This document shows positions 8,395 to 15,052 of a stretch of 29,842 nt of DNA, piece after piece. The stretch lies in contig JABMMY010000302.1 in assembly GCA_013205415.1 (NCBI GenBank), forward strand, positions 1 to 29,842, written 5' to 3'. The notes below the pieces were generated by a model. That model saw only the letters and a program-made list of their open reading frames with translations. It did not search any database and was not told the origin of the DNA. Source of the stretch: Deltaproteobacteria bacterium. Its GTDB lineage: Bacteria > Bdellovibrionota > FAC87 > UBA2466. Position 1 is the stretch's first letter. Each line of letters opens with the position of its first letter. A program made the translations under genes and the position numbers.

Positions 8395-8949
8395 ATGGCT
8401 CTGACCCCTTCCACAATGCTTCTCCTAGGAACCCCTGCTCCTGAATTTAATTTACCCGATACGGAGGGGAGGATTATTTCGCTCAATTCCTATCCTGAAT
8501 CAAAAGGGTATCTGGTGATGTTTATCTGTAACCATTGCCCCTATGTCGTTCATTTAAAAACTCATTTAGCCAAGATGACGGCAGAATATATAAAAAAAGG
8601 AATCGCTGTCTTTGGGATTAACTCCAATGATTTTAATTCTTACCCAGAGGACCGCCCTCATAAAATGAAGGAGGATAAAGAGATCTATCGGTATCAATTT
8701 CCTTATCTCATCGATGAATCCCAAGACATTGCAAGGGCCTATCAAGCGGCCTGTACCCCCGATTTTTTTGTTTTCGATAGCCATAAAAAATTAGTCTATC
8801 GCGGGCAGTACGATAGTAGTCGTCCTGGAAATAAGGAGCCTATCACTGGCAAAGATCTAGAACTAGCACTTCAGGCCCTACTGGCAGGCAACCTCTGCTC
8901 AGCCGAGCAACTTCCCAGCCTTGGGTGTAATATAAAGTGGAAAAGGTAG
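8395..8949 (+). CDS. Thioredoxin-fold redoxin (AhpC/TSA-like) protein
   Basis: This 184-residue protein starts with LGTPAPEFNLPDTEG, the opening of the redoxin/AhpC-TSA family. Its active site is MFICNHCPYVVHLK, a C-x-x-C at the end of the first core strand. YPEDRPHKMKED and the closing LPSLGCNIKWK are the signature of a particular thioredoxin subfamily common in Gram-negative bacteria and often labelled simply thioredoxin family protein. There is no signal peptide, so it is probably cytoplasmic. ATG 8395 is retained because the ALTPS segment is usual in the subfamily. It diverges from the kynurenine operon. The fold is sure; the physiological reductase or peroxidase role is not known. Confidence 0.85.
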   Translation: MALTPSTMLLLGTPAPEFNLPDTEGRIISLNSYPESKGYLVMFICNHCPYVVHLKTHLAKMTAEYIKKGIAVFGINSNDFNSYPEDRPHKMKEDKEIYRYQFPYLIDESQDIARAYQAACTPDFFVFDSHKKLVYRGQYDSSRPGNKEPITGKDLELALQALLAGNLCSAEQLPSLGCNIKWKR

Positions 8950-9121
8950 ATTTTAGAAAAAAAAGACCCTTAATTTCCTTGAGAGCTTGGTTTCGCTAGT
9001 GACACGGCTCTATAGTTTCACGGGTAGCGCCCTACTAACCGACAGACTGAATAAATTAGATAACACATTAGAGTTCCCTATAATTGACTCAATTAACCAA
9101 CTCTGTTAGTCGGTCAGGCAT

Positions 9122-9628
9122 ATGAAATACTTTATCCTGATTTTTATAGCTCTCTCTACTTTTTCTAAGGCTGAAGCCAATGTGGTTGGAACCTGTAAAG
9201 TACAAAATGTGTTCACAGGAAATCAACAGACCATTATCGATTTATATGACTGTTTGGATAGTCTAGGATTTAATAAAAAAAGAATTCGGTTAGCTCACCA
9301 CCAATCCATTCTCGTTGAAGAGCAGGTTAATAGTATAACCCAGCTAATTCGTTTTGATAATGTCGGAGATGCCCTTGCCATAAAGCAGACCGCTGAGCTT
9401 TGTTTTCTATTTCAAAGACGATTAAGATTGGAATTCATAAATTCCTCCGATGAGCAGCCTCTGTTTCTATCTATTTATGATTCCCTTGCACCGGCACCTT
9501 CGGTTGCTATACCACCAAACTCTCCACCAATTCCCCCGATTGTGCCTCCCTCCTTTCCTGATGGAGAGGATTTTAAACCGGTTCCGCCACCTCCAAAAAC
9601 CTTTTTTAAGCTATTCCTAAGCAGGTAA
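9122..9628 (+). CDS. Secreted orphan protein with proline-rich tail
   Basis: I do not recognise this family. Residues 1-19 form a signal peptide (MKYFILIFIALSTFSKAEA), so the protein is exported. The mature part has four cysteines early (GTCKVQNV, YDCLDS, ELCFLF among them), which could form disulfides. The last 45 residues are a low-complexity proline stretch (IPPNSPPIPPIVPP, then KPVPPPPKTFF). The final 25 residues are duplicated almost exactly at 12635-12707, where the rest of the second gene is missing. The gene is alone: the 172 bp before it hold no gene, and the ATPase gene begins 45 bp after it in the same direction. No enzymatic motif is visible. Confidence 0.65.
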   Translation: MKYFILIFIALSTFSKAEANVVGTCKVQNVFTGNQQTIIDLYDCLDSLGFNKKRIRLAHHQSILVEEQVNSITQLIRFDNVGDALAIKQTAELCFLFQRRLRLEFINSSDEQPLFLSIYDSLAPAPSVAIPPNSPPIPPIVPPSFPDGEDFKPVPPPPKTFFKLFLSR

Positions 9629-9632
9629 TACT
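9556..9632 (+). repeat. 77-bp direct repeat, copy A (3' end of the proline-tail gene)
   Basis: This segment aligns without gaps to 12635-12711; by hand 69 of 77 bases match, with an uninterrupted identical core of about 30 bases around the KPVPPPPKTF codons. Both copies keep the same frame and stop, ending just after TAATACT. Confidence 0.9.
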
Positions 9633-9673
9633 CGGATTTCAGTCCTTTTTTCGAGGTTCCATTAAGGGCTTGA

Positions 9674-10867
9674 TTGAGGTCCATAAAACCTGTAGAATTA
9701 TGGAGTATGATCCAGCGAAAGTATTTAACTCTGCCCTCCCAAAGTTTCTTTCTATTTGGCGCTAGAGGGACAGGGAAATCTAGTTGGCTGAAATCCCAAT
9801 TGACTCATCACAATGCTTGGTACATCGATCTCCTGGATCCCGAAGAAGAAGATAGGTTCAGACAGAGACCCAAGACATTGGAAAACGAGTACCTGGCAAT
9901 GAAGAAAAAGCCAAAGTGGATCGTGCTCGACGAAGTTCAACGAGTGCCAAAATTACTAGATCTTGCACACCGCATGATCGAGAATTACAAAGTTAAATTT
10001 GCCTTATCGGGTTCCAGCGCACGAAAATTGAAACGGGGCGGTAGTAATCTACTTGCGGGGAGAGCATTTGTGAATTATCTCTTTCCGCTCACCTACCAAG
10101 AACTCGGAAAGAAATTCGATCTAGAAAGCATCTTGAAGTGGGGAAGTTTACCTAAACTACTATCGCTCAAAGGAAATGAAAAAGAAAAATATCTTAGAGC
10201 CTATGCCCTCGTTTACTTAAATGAAGAAATCAGGGCAGAGCAAATCGTAAGAAACCTCGAGCCCTTTCGGGAGTTTCTTAGAATATCCGCCCAACACAAT
10301 GGAAAGATCTTGAACTATGCAAACATCTCAAAAGATGTGGGTTCAGACATCAAAACCATTCAATCTTACTTTCAAATTCTTGAAGATACCTGGATGGGCT
10401 TTCATTTACCCGCCTACCACGAATCGATTCGTAAAGCCCAGCGGCAAAGGCCAAAGTTTTTTTGGTTCGACGTAGGCGTGAAGAGGGCGCTTGAGCAGAC
10501 GTTGGATATGATTCCAAAATCAGGCACTTCATACTACGGAGACTGTTTCGAGCATTTTATCATAGCTGAAGTATTTCGATTGAATCACTATCTGGAACGT
10601 GATTTTAGACTAGCCTATTTCGAAACACAGAATAGCAATGCGGAAATTGATCTTGTTCTTTCCAAAGGCCGCCGTCGTCCGATTGTAATTGAGATCAAGT
10701 CGACTGAAAAAATAAATGAAGTTGAAGTGACGGCTTTAGAGCGCCTGGCGAAAGACTTTAATCCTGAAAAAATTTACTATCTTTCCCGCAGTGACAAGGC
10801 ACAGAATATTGGGAGTGTACTTTGTCGACCGTGGAAAGCAGGGTTAGACGAGATCTTTGGGCTGTAA
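9674..10867 (+). CDS. AAA-type ATPase with C-terminal DUF4143/nuclease-like domain
   Basis: This is a 397-residue P-loop protein. Walker A is FGARGTGKS (residues 28-36), Walker B is WIVLDEVQ (Asp86-Glu87), and an ALSGSSARKL sensor segment follows near residue 107. LLAGRAFVNYLFPLTYQEL is typical of the ATP-binding DUF4143 family. The C-terminus has AEIDLVLSKG and VIEIKS, the E/D...D...E-x-K arrangement of the PD-(D/E)xK-like fold that closes these proteins. Such ATPases are common accessory genes of archaea and bacteria with no settled function. The start is uncertain: TTG 9674 has AAGGG five bases upstream, while ATG 9707 (MIQRKY) looks more like the family N-terminus but has only a badly spaced GGAG. 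It lies between two copies of the proline-tail repeat, suggesting acquisition or rearrangement. Confidence 0.85.
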   Translation: MRSIKPVELWSMIQRKYLTLPSQSFFLFGARGTGKSSWLKSQLTHHNAWYIDLLDPEEEDRFRQRPKTLENEYLAMKKKPKWIVLDEVQRVPKLLDLAHRMIENYKVKFALSGSSARKLKRGGSNLLAGRAFVNYLFPLTYQELGKKFDLESILKWGSLPKLLSLKGNEKEKYLRAYALVYLNEEIRAEQIVRNLEPFREFLRISAQHNGKILNYANISKDVGSDIKTIQSYFQILEDTWMGFHLPAYHESIRKAQRQRPKFFWFDVGVKRALEQTLDMIPKSGTSYYGDCFEHFIIAEVFRLNHYLERDFRLAYFETQNSNAEIDLVLSKGRRRPIVIEIKSTEKINEVEVTALERLAKDFNPEKIYYLSRSDKAQNIGSVLCRPWKAGLDEIFGL

Positions 10868-11054
10868 TCACCCGCCCCGTGTGTTCAGTTCCCAGAGCAA
10901 ACTCATTGTTGCCTCGCGCATGCGTTTAGTTGGAGATTTGGAGATCAAAAACTAGTTGGGTAACCTTTCAATCTGCTAATTGGTACATGTACAAGAAGGT
11001 GAGTAAAAATGCTGACCGCATGATCTTCCTCACAGGTACTAGAAGGCCATCATT

Positions 11055-12269
11055 CTATAGAAAATCTGCTACGCGAGTCAGAGTGAGAATACAGTTGGAA
11101 GGGTTTGGCAGAATGATCTTTGTCTTCTCGCTCGCTATATTTACGTTATTCAGAATTTGTTCTGTGGCGGGTTCGGTTTTTGCCACCGCGGTTTTGATGC
11201 CGCCTCCTGATTTGAGCAGCGATAGGATTGTGTTAAACCCGCTTTGCTCATAGGCCTTTCCAAACGTCTCAGGAAACTCCTTTTTTAGATGTTCTGCTCG
11301 CATGATTGGATTAATTTCATACGCGGCTTTAAGAAAACGCTTCATATTTTGTTCTGTTTCAGTGGTGAGAGCAAGCGAGTCGAGCTGTTTTTCGACGTAT
11401 TGCCGAAAATCGTTTTGTTCTTCTGGAGAGGACCTAAGTTGATCCACTCTCCTCATGTAGAATAGTATATTTTGAAGCCTTCCATCTCCGTGAAGATCTT
11501 TTATGTATTGTCCCAAAAGAGGAATGGGAAAGAGTTGATGGCTCACCACCTGAGCTTGGGCAAAAGCATCTTCGGTAGGAAAAGCCGCTAGAGCATTTGA
11601 ATAAACCAAACGTTCTGGGGCCGCGTAATACGCCGAAAAGGTGACGCTGGAAGTTCCCTGCTTTGTCAATCCGTCCAGGTCTCCTAATTTTATGGTGCCG
11701 TTCACGTTTAAAAAATTTGCGGGTTTAATATCCCCGTGTACGAGCCCTTTTCTTGCCAAAGCAAGTAGCGCTTCATCTCCTTCTTCATAAACGATTCGGG
11801 CCCGCAGTCTTTGCTTTTCGGGTGACAGTGTGAACGGACTCTTAGAGTCGAGCGTTGAACTAGCTAATTCAGAGCGTACCACTATGCGTTTTTCGGTAGA
11901 ATCGCCCGTACCGAGCCAAACAAACTGAGGGCTTTCGTAACGCAAGATATGTTTGGGATCATCGCGAATAAGTTCTTGGTACTCTTTACTGGAATAGATC
12001 TGCGTCGTTTCTTTCGCCGTAGTGTAAATTGTATTATTGGCAAATTTCATGGCGGTTGTTTGTCCCTTCTGTGGACCCTTTACACACGTCACTTGAACTA
12101 CATCACTGTAAGAACCGCTTCCCAGCTTTTTTACGATGGCGTATTGGTTTCCCTTTTCGTCCTTCCAGATTTCACCTACTTCAAGGCAGAAGCCTGTAGC
12201 CGAAAAGAAAATACACCCGAGGAAAAACCAAAGGCTTAGCGTTTTAATATGTATACAAGCTGAATTCAG
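11055..12269 (-). CDS. Secreted eukaryotic-like protein kinase, probable CTG start
   Basis: The catalytic loop is HGDIKPANFL, the metal-binding loop reads IKLGDLDG, and YYAAPE corresponds to the APE motif. The first ordinary start (GTG 12092) lies inside the fold. The frame continues upstream to a stop at 12279 and encodes the missing glycine-rich loop LGSGSYSDVVQV and, before it, a hydrophobic segment KTLSLWFFLGCIFF, a signal peptide or anchor. No ATG, GTG or TTG exists in this stretch. CTG 12269, with GGAG five bases upstream, is the best candidate, giving 404 residues; ATT 12248 is an alternative. The ATP lysine is in AMKF (about residue 75). HRD is HGD and DFG is replaced by DLD, as in some kinase-like families. 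The last 100 residues are unrecognised. An extracytoplasmic kinase could be an effector; this is inference. Confidence 0.65.
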   Translation of the reverse strand: MNSACIHIKTLSLWFFLGCIFFSATGFCLEVGEIWKDEKGNQYAIVKKLGSGSYSDVVQVTCVKGPQKGQTTAMKFANNTIYTTAKETTQIYSSKEYQELIRDDPKHILRYESPQFVWLGTGDSTEKRIVVRSELASSTLDSKSPFTLSPEKQRLRARIVYEEGDEALLALARKGLVHGDIKPANFLNVNGTIKLGDLDGLTKQGTSSVTFSAYYAAPERLVYSNALAAFPTEDAFAQAQVVSHQLFPIPLLGQYIKDLHGDGRLQNILFYMRRVDQLRSSPEEQNDFRQYVEKQLDSLALTTETEQNMKRFLKAAYEINPIMRAEHLKKEFPETFGKAYEQSGFNTILSLLKSGGGIKTAVAKTEPATEQILNNVNIASEKTKIILPNPSNCILTLTRVADFL

Positions 12270-12271
12270 AT

Positions 12272-12295
12272 CCTCTCCTTACCGTACTAGAGAGG
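12272..12295 (-). promoter_or_regulatory. Hairpin covering the kinase Shine-Dalgarno
   Basis: Read on the minus strand, CCTCTC, a 12-base loop and GAGAGG form a perfect 6-bp stem. The right arm contains most of the GGAGAGG ribosome-binding site that precedes the candidate CTG start. Pairing would hide the site, so the element could reduce translation. Not proven. Confidence 0.35.
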
Positions 12296-12482
12296 TTGCA
12301 AAAGAGGGCCCAAGTTAACTTCCGTAATGTAAAAAAAAATCGTGTGTCATTACCAAGTAAAAACCTCCGATCCTGCTCTGGCGAAGTCTATCTATTTTGT
12401 CGAATTGGCAGTTGGAACTTAATTGGATTATACATAGGTTAGGCTCTTTTCATTGAAAGTTGGCGATCAAAATTTTGATCTG

Positions 12483-12540
12483 CAACTCGACGCGCTTTAA
12501 AAAAGCGGCTTAAAAAAATTTTCCAGGACGTTGTGAGTTG
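12483..12540. repeat. Imperfect inverted repeat in a gene-poor gap
   Basis: CAACTC at 12483-12488 pairs with GAGTTG at 12535-12540, and an inner CGCTTT...AAAGCG stem lies between them. It sits in the roughly 490-bp stretch 12270-12758, which otherwise holds only the kinase leader and the gene remnant at 12579-12707. Its role is unknown; it lacks a T-tract suitable for a terminator on the plus strand. Confidence 0.35.
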
Positions 12541-12578
12541 ACCTTCCTCAAAAGAGTGGACGCATAGAATAGAACGGA

Positions 12579-12707
12579 ATGTGGTATAAGGCCCCGCCGT
12601 TCGTAAAGAGAAAGATTCATTCGTCCGCTACAGATCCTAATGGAGAGAATTTCAAACCGGTTCCGCCACCTCCAAAAACCTTTTTCAACCTATTCCTAGG
12701 CAAATAA
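12579..12707 (+). pseudogene. 3' remnant of a second proline-tail secreted gene
   Basis: The last 24 codons (12636-12707) encode PNGENFKPVPPPPKTFFNLF and a short end, matching the C-terminus of the 9122-9628 protein in frame and stop. The signal peptide and cysteine-containing part of the parent gene are absent upstream. An in-frame ATG at 12579 would give a 42-residue peptide, MWYKAPPFVKRK and so on, but the upstream 18 codons do not resemble the parent protein and the start has no spaced Shine-Dalgarno. I read it as the surviving 3' end of a tandem paralogue whose 5' part was replaced or deleted when the ATPase-kinase segment arrived. Confidence 0.7.
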
Positions 12708-12711
12708 TACT
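12635..12711 (+). repeat. 77-bp direct repeat, copy B
   Basis: Second copy of the 9556-9632 repeat. Differences are single substitutions, several of them in third codon positions. That suggests divergence after duplication under some coding constraint rather than a very recent copy. Confidence 0.9.
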
Positions 12712-12758
12712 AATCAGATTTTTGAGCTATTCTTTTTGAAATGGGCTAAAATATATCC

Positions 12759-13541
12759 ATGACTATGATATCTAATTTTCTAATTACTCTAATTAGTGTT
12801 TCACTCTTTTCGATCTCGGCATTAACTTTGGGACAGGACCCTGATTATAATATCGATGCTTTTAAATTAAAATATCCGGCGCTAGCTGCGTTAATAATTA
12901 ATGAGTCTCGCTACACCGATAAGACTAAGTCTGAGTTCAATACCAAATTTTTAGACCTAGCCAAGACCTTCAAACTTGACTCAAAACAGAACATAGAAAC
13001 GTTTTTAGAATTGGCTAATAAACAAATGAAATTAGGTCTTACTAGGTCCGAAAGTCGGTATGAGGGAGAGAGCGAAGAGAAATTTAGTGAGTCTTATAAG
13101 ACCTACTTGACACAGAACTTACGCCTTCTCAAAAATGGAGATGAGTTAACCTCTGAAAATGCGAACCAATCATCATTAAAGAACGTATCGGCTAAAGCTG
13201 CTCTTGAAAGCATCGGCGGAAATGCAGGGCCAGCGGCACAAGCGGTTAATTTTTTAACCGATGCCGATGGCCGAATTTTATTTGTTGGAAACCCTCAAGA
13301 GGCTCCTCCGCATATGAAGGACCTGTTCAATGCCGGCAAATTATATAATCACACTATTCATTCTGCAATTGATCCTAAGATTTATCGATATCTTTCAAAT
13401 GCCAAAATCTCGGAAGCTTCGAGAGCGCGTATTGAAAAGGCGTTGACTAAGTTCTACGGGGTGCTCCCACAGCAGAGTTACGATCTCTTTAAAATGAGAT
13501 GCAAAATCGCTTTAGAAAAACTTTTTGCATACAAACATTAA
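12759..13541 (+). CDS. Exported orphan protein
   Basis: I do not recognise the family. The first 25 residues (MTMISNFLITLISVSLFSIS and following) form a signal peptide with likely cleavage before QDPDYNID. The mature 235 residues are mostly helical and charged, with no cysteine until near the C-terminus and no catalytic motif that I can see. A KAALESIGGNAGPAAQAVNF segment is followed by NPQEAPPHMKDLFN and a basic C-terminus. There is no clear Shine-Dalgarno; a TAAAAT box lies six bases before the ATG, which would fit a leaderless transcript. ATG 12765 (third codon) is an equal alternative. It follows the proline-tail remnant and precedes the collagen-like lipoprotein in the same direction. 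Confidence 0.6.
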   Translation: MTMISNFLITLISVSLFSISALTLGQDPDYNIDAFKLKYPALAALIINESRYTDKTKSEFNTKFLDLAKTFKLDSKQNIETFLELANKQMKLGLTRSESRYEGESEEKFSESYKTYLTQNLRLLKNGDELTSENANQSSLKNVSAKAALESIGGNAGPAAQAVNFLTDADGRILFVGNPQEAPPHMKDLFNAGKLYNHTIHSAIDPKIYRYLSNAKISEASRARIEKALTKFYGVLPQQSYDLFKMRCKIALEKLFAYKH

Positions 13542-13574
13542 TTTTTGTAACGCTCCCCTCTCCCCATTGAAATA

Positions 13575-13609
13575 GAACACTTAAACCTGCTATTTGGTGT
13601 TTAGTTTTT
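13575..13609 (+). terminator. Weak possible terminator
   Basis: GAACAC (13575-13580) and GTGTTT (13597-13602) can pair with one G-U, with a 16-base loop, and are followed by a five-T run at 13605-13609. The stem is short, so this is only a candidate for the end of the 12759 gene. Confidence 0.3.
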
Positions 13610-13621
13610 CAAGGGGGCCTA

Positions 13622-14863
13622 ATGCATCTAATATCTCGTTCATTTTTTTTCCTATCTATTTTAATCTTTTCCTATTTAATTTCTGGTTGTCATAATTCAG
13701 CGAAAAAATGGGGCTCCGAAAAAAATAGTCCCATGGGTAATGAAGGCAATACTCTTTTTAAATTTAAGGCTGTGGGGTTACCCCAAGCCAATCAATATCA
13801 AATTAACCTGCGTTGGGCCCCTGTACTTTTAAAGGATTCTGAAGGGGAGGACAGAACTTGGATGCTATTAAAAAAACAGAATGACCAGGAGGTAATCCCT
13901 TTTCAAACATTAGTTGAAGGACAGACAGAAAGCATCGATACCAAAGTGCAAGCGGGTATGACCTATATCTATTCGCTAGGTTTTCTAATGGGTTCACACT
14001 TTGTTGAAAAGGCAACACTCAAAGCAACGGTTCCTGTCGACCTTGTCGTTTCAACTATCATTCAAGCCAATAATATTTCTACCTATCGCAGAATTTTCTT
14101 AACCAAGTCTGGGGTAATTGAGACCCAGGGAGGAAGAACGCAAATCACGGCCGACGAATTAATCTCCGATGATGGAATAATTAGAACCTTTAGCGAAAGT
14201 TATAGAGTAGAGCTAGGATCTAATGGTCAAGAGGCCGATATTTTAGTCATTCAGGTTAATAAGGCCGCTGGAAAACTTACTATCGAAGCTAAGGGCCAGG
14301 TCGGAGGTGGTGGAGTCACAGGAATGACTGGAGCTAAAGGGGTTACAGGGAGACCGGGCACTCAATGGGAGCTAGTGAAACCCACAAAAGACAGCATCGT
14401 AGCCAACGTCTTAACAGATCAACATTTTCCCCCTTTAGCACCTGAATGGCGTCTAGCCTATCTATGTGTAAATCCTAACGGTCACAACGGAGACTTAGGA
14501 TTACCAGGCTATCCGGGTTTACAAGGGGGATTAGGGGGAAAGGGTGGCAACACTCCTAAGGTCTATCTTCAAGTTACTGAGGGTTCTGAACTCGATCTGT
14601 CTATAGAGACAAAGCCCGGAAGAGGAGGCAACGCCGGCGAGGGTGGCGAGGGAGGAGAGGGAGGGGATGGTGGGCCTGGAAGTTGGGATCCCCATCACAT
14701 ATGCCCCGAACCTTCAGCGGGTCCTAAGGGGGTCCAGGGAAGCAAAGGTCCCATAGGGAATGCTGGACCCGATGGAAAAATATCCCCTATCTGTAAAAAA
14801 ATACAGGGCCGCGAAGAGGGAGACTGCGCTGCATTTTTTGAAAAAAATGGTTTTGTATTTTAG
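13622..14863 (+). CDS. Lipoprotein with collagen-like Gly-X-Y segments
   Basis: The signal sequence ends in a lipobox YLISGC (Cys23), so the mature protein is lipid-anchored. Residues 40-140 look like a beta-sandwich of the fibronectin type III kind (INLRWAPV, then TYIYSLGF). Several glycine-repeat blocks follow: VTGMTGAKGVTGRPG near residue 235, GLPGYPGLQGGLGGKGG near 290, GEGGEGGEGGDGGPG near 335, and GPKGVQGSKGPIGNAGPDG near 365, all Gly-X-Y. The blocks are interrupted by short beta-rich segments. The C-terminus has three cysteines. AGGGGG-type Shine-Dalgarno precedes ATG 13622. Collagen-like surface proteins in bacteria often serve adhesion or make filaments; a function here is inference. 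No close family is recognised. Confidence 0.75.
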   Translation: MHLISRSFFFLSILIFSYLISGCHNSAKKWGSEKNSPMGNEGNTLFKFKAVGLPQANQYQINLRWAPVLLKDSEGEDRTWMLLKKQNDQEVIPFQTLVEGQTESIDTKVQAGMTYIYSLGFLMGSHFVEKATLKATVPVDLVVSTIIQANNISTYRRIFLTKSGVIETQGGRTQITADELISDDGIIRTFSESYRVELGSNGQEADILVIQVNKAAGKLTIEAKGQVGGGGVTGMTGAKGVTGRPGTQWELVKPTKDSIVANVLTDQHFPPLAPEWRLAYLCVNPNGHNGDLGLPGYPGLQGGLGGKGGNTPKVYLQVTEGSELDLSIETKPGRGGNAGEGGEGGEGGDGGPGSWDPHHICPEPSAGPKGVQGSKGPIGNAGPDGKISPICKKIQGREEGDCAAFFEKNGFVF

Positions 14864-14886
14864 TTGTTATTGAGTAACTATTCACG

Positions 14887-14920
14887 TTTCTAAAAGAGTG
14901 GCTGCTAGACTTTTTAGAAA
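14887..14920. repeat. Stem-loop between the collagen-like gene and the tRNA
   Basis: TTTCTAAAA (14887-14895) and TTTTAGAAA (14912-14920) are a perfect 9-bp inverted repeat, with a further AGT/ACT pairing inside. The stem is AT-rich and no T-run follows it, so it is only a doubtful terminator for the lipoprotein gene. Confidence 0.4.
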
Positions 14921-14960
14921 TAACTGATTAAGTTCTTCTTTTATCACCGAATCAAGATAG

Positions 14961-15036
14961 GGCTGGGTAGCTCAGTCGGTAGAGCAAGGGAATCATAATC
15001 CTTTGGTCGGGGGTTCAAATCCCTCCCCAGCTACCA
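14961..15036 (+). tRNA. tRNA-Met (CAT), probably elongator
   Basis: A full cloverleaf can be drawn. Acceptor GGCTGGG pairs with CCCAGCT (one G-U at the end), the D-stem is GCTC/GAGC, and the anticodon stem AGGGA/TCCTT encloses loop ATCATAA with anticodon CAT. The T-stem GGGGG/CCCTC has loop TTCAAAT, followed by discriminator A and an encoded CCA. It is not initiator tRNA because the first acceptor pair is formed (G-U) and the three G-C pairs next to the anticodon loop are lacking. The acceptor positions 4-69 and 5-68 are T-A and G-C rather than the C-G pairs used for tRNA-Ile2 recognition, which favours elongator Met. An Ile2 identity is not excluded. Confidence 0.93.
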
Positions 15037-15052
15037 AATCCCCTTCCATTAG

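Noticed and set aside
8950..9121. ACCGAC...GTCGGT complementarity before the proline-tail gene as a riboswitch or operator
   Set aside because: The pairing is only 6-9 bp with a mismatch across a loop of about 70 bases and no conserved motif.
10983..10992. GTACATGTAC palindrome between the converging ATPase and kinase genes
   Set aside because: A 10-bp palindrome does not extend outward and lies between gene ends, where an operator would have no obvious purpose.
10930..11253. A 107-codon plus-strand frame downstream of the ATPase gene
   Set aside because: It runs antisense to the C-terminus of the kinase gene, has no Shine-Dalgarno and an unconvincing composition (clusters of R, S and F without a recognisable domain).
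11949..12318. Two overlapping plus-strand frames opposite the kinase 5' end
   Set aside because: They mirror the extended kinase frame, which has a clear signal peptide and glycine-rich loop; the plus-strand peptides show no domain.
9633..12634. The segment between the 77-bp repeats as a transposon or integron cassette
   Set aside because: No transposase, no terminal inverted repeats and no short target duplications could be found; the repeats are the coding ends of a gene rather than element ends.
14961..15036. Reading the CAT tRNA as initiator tRNA-fMet
   Set aside because: The first acceptor pair is formed and the three consecutive G-C pairs at the base of the anticodon stem are missing. 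tRNA-Ile2 is also less likely because acceptor pairs 4-69 and 5-68 are not C-G.
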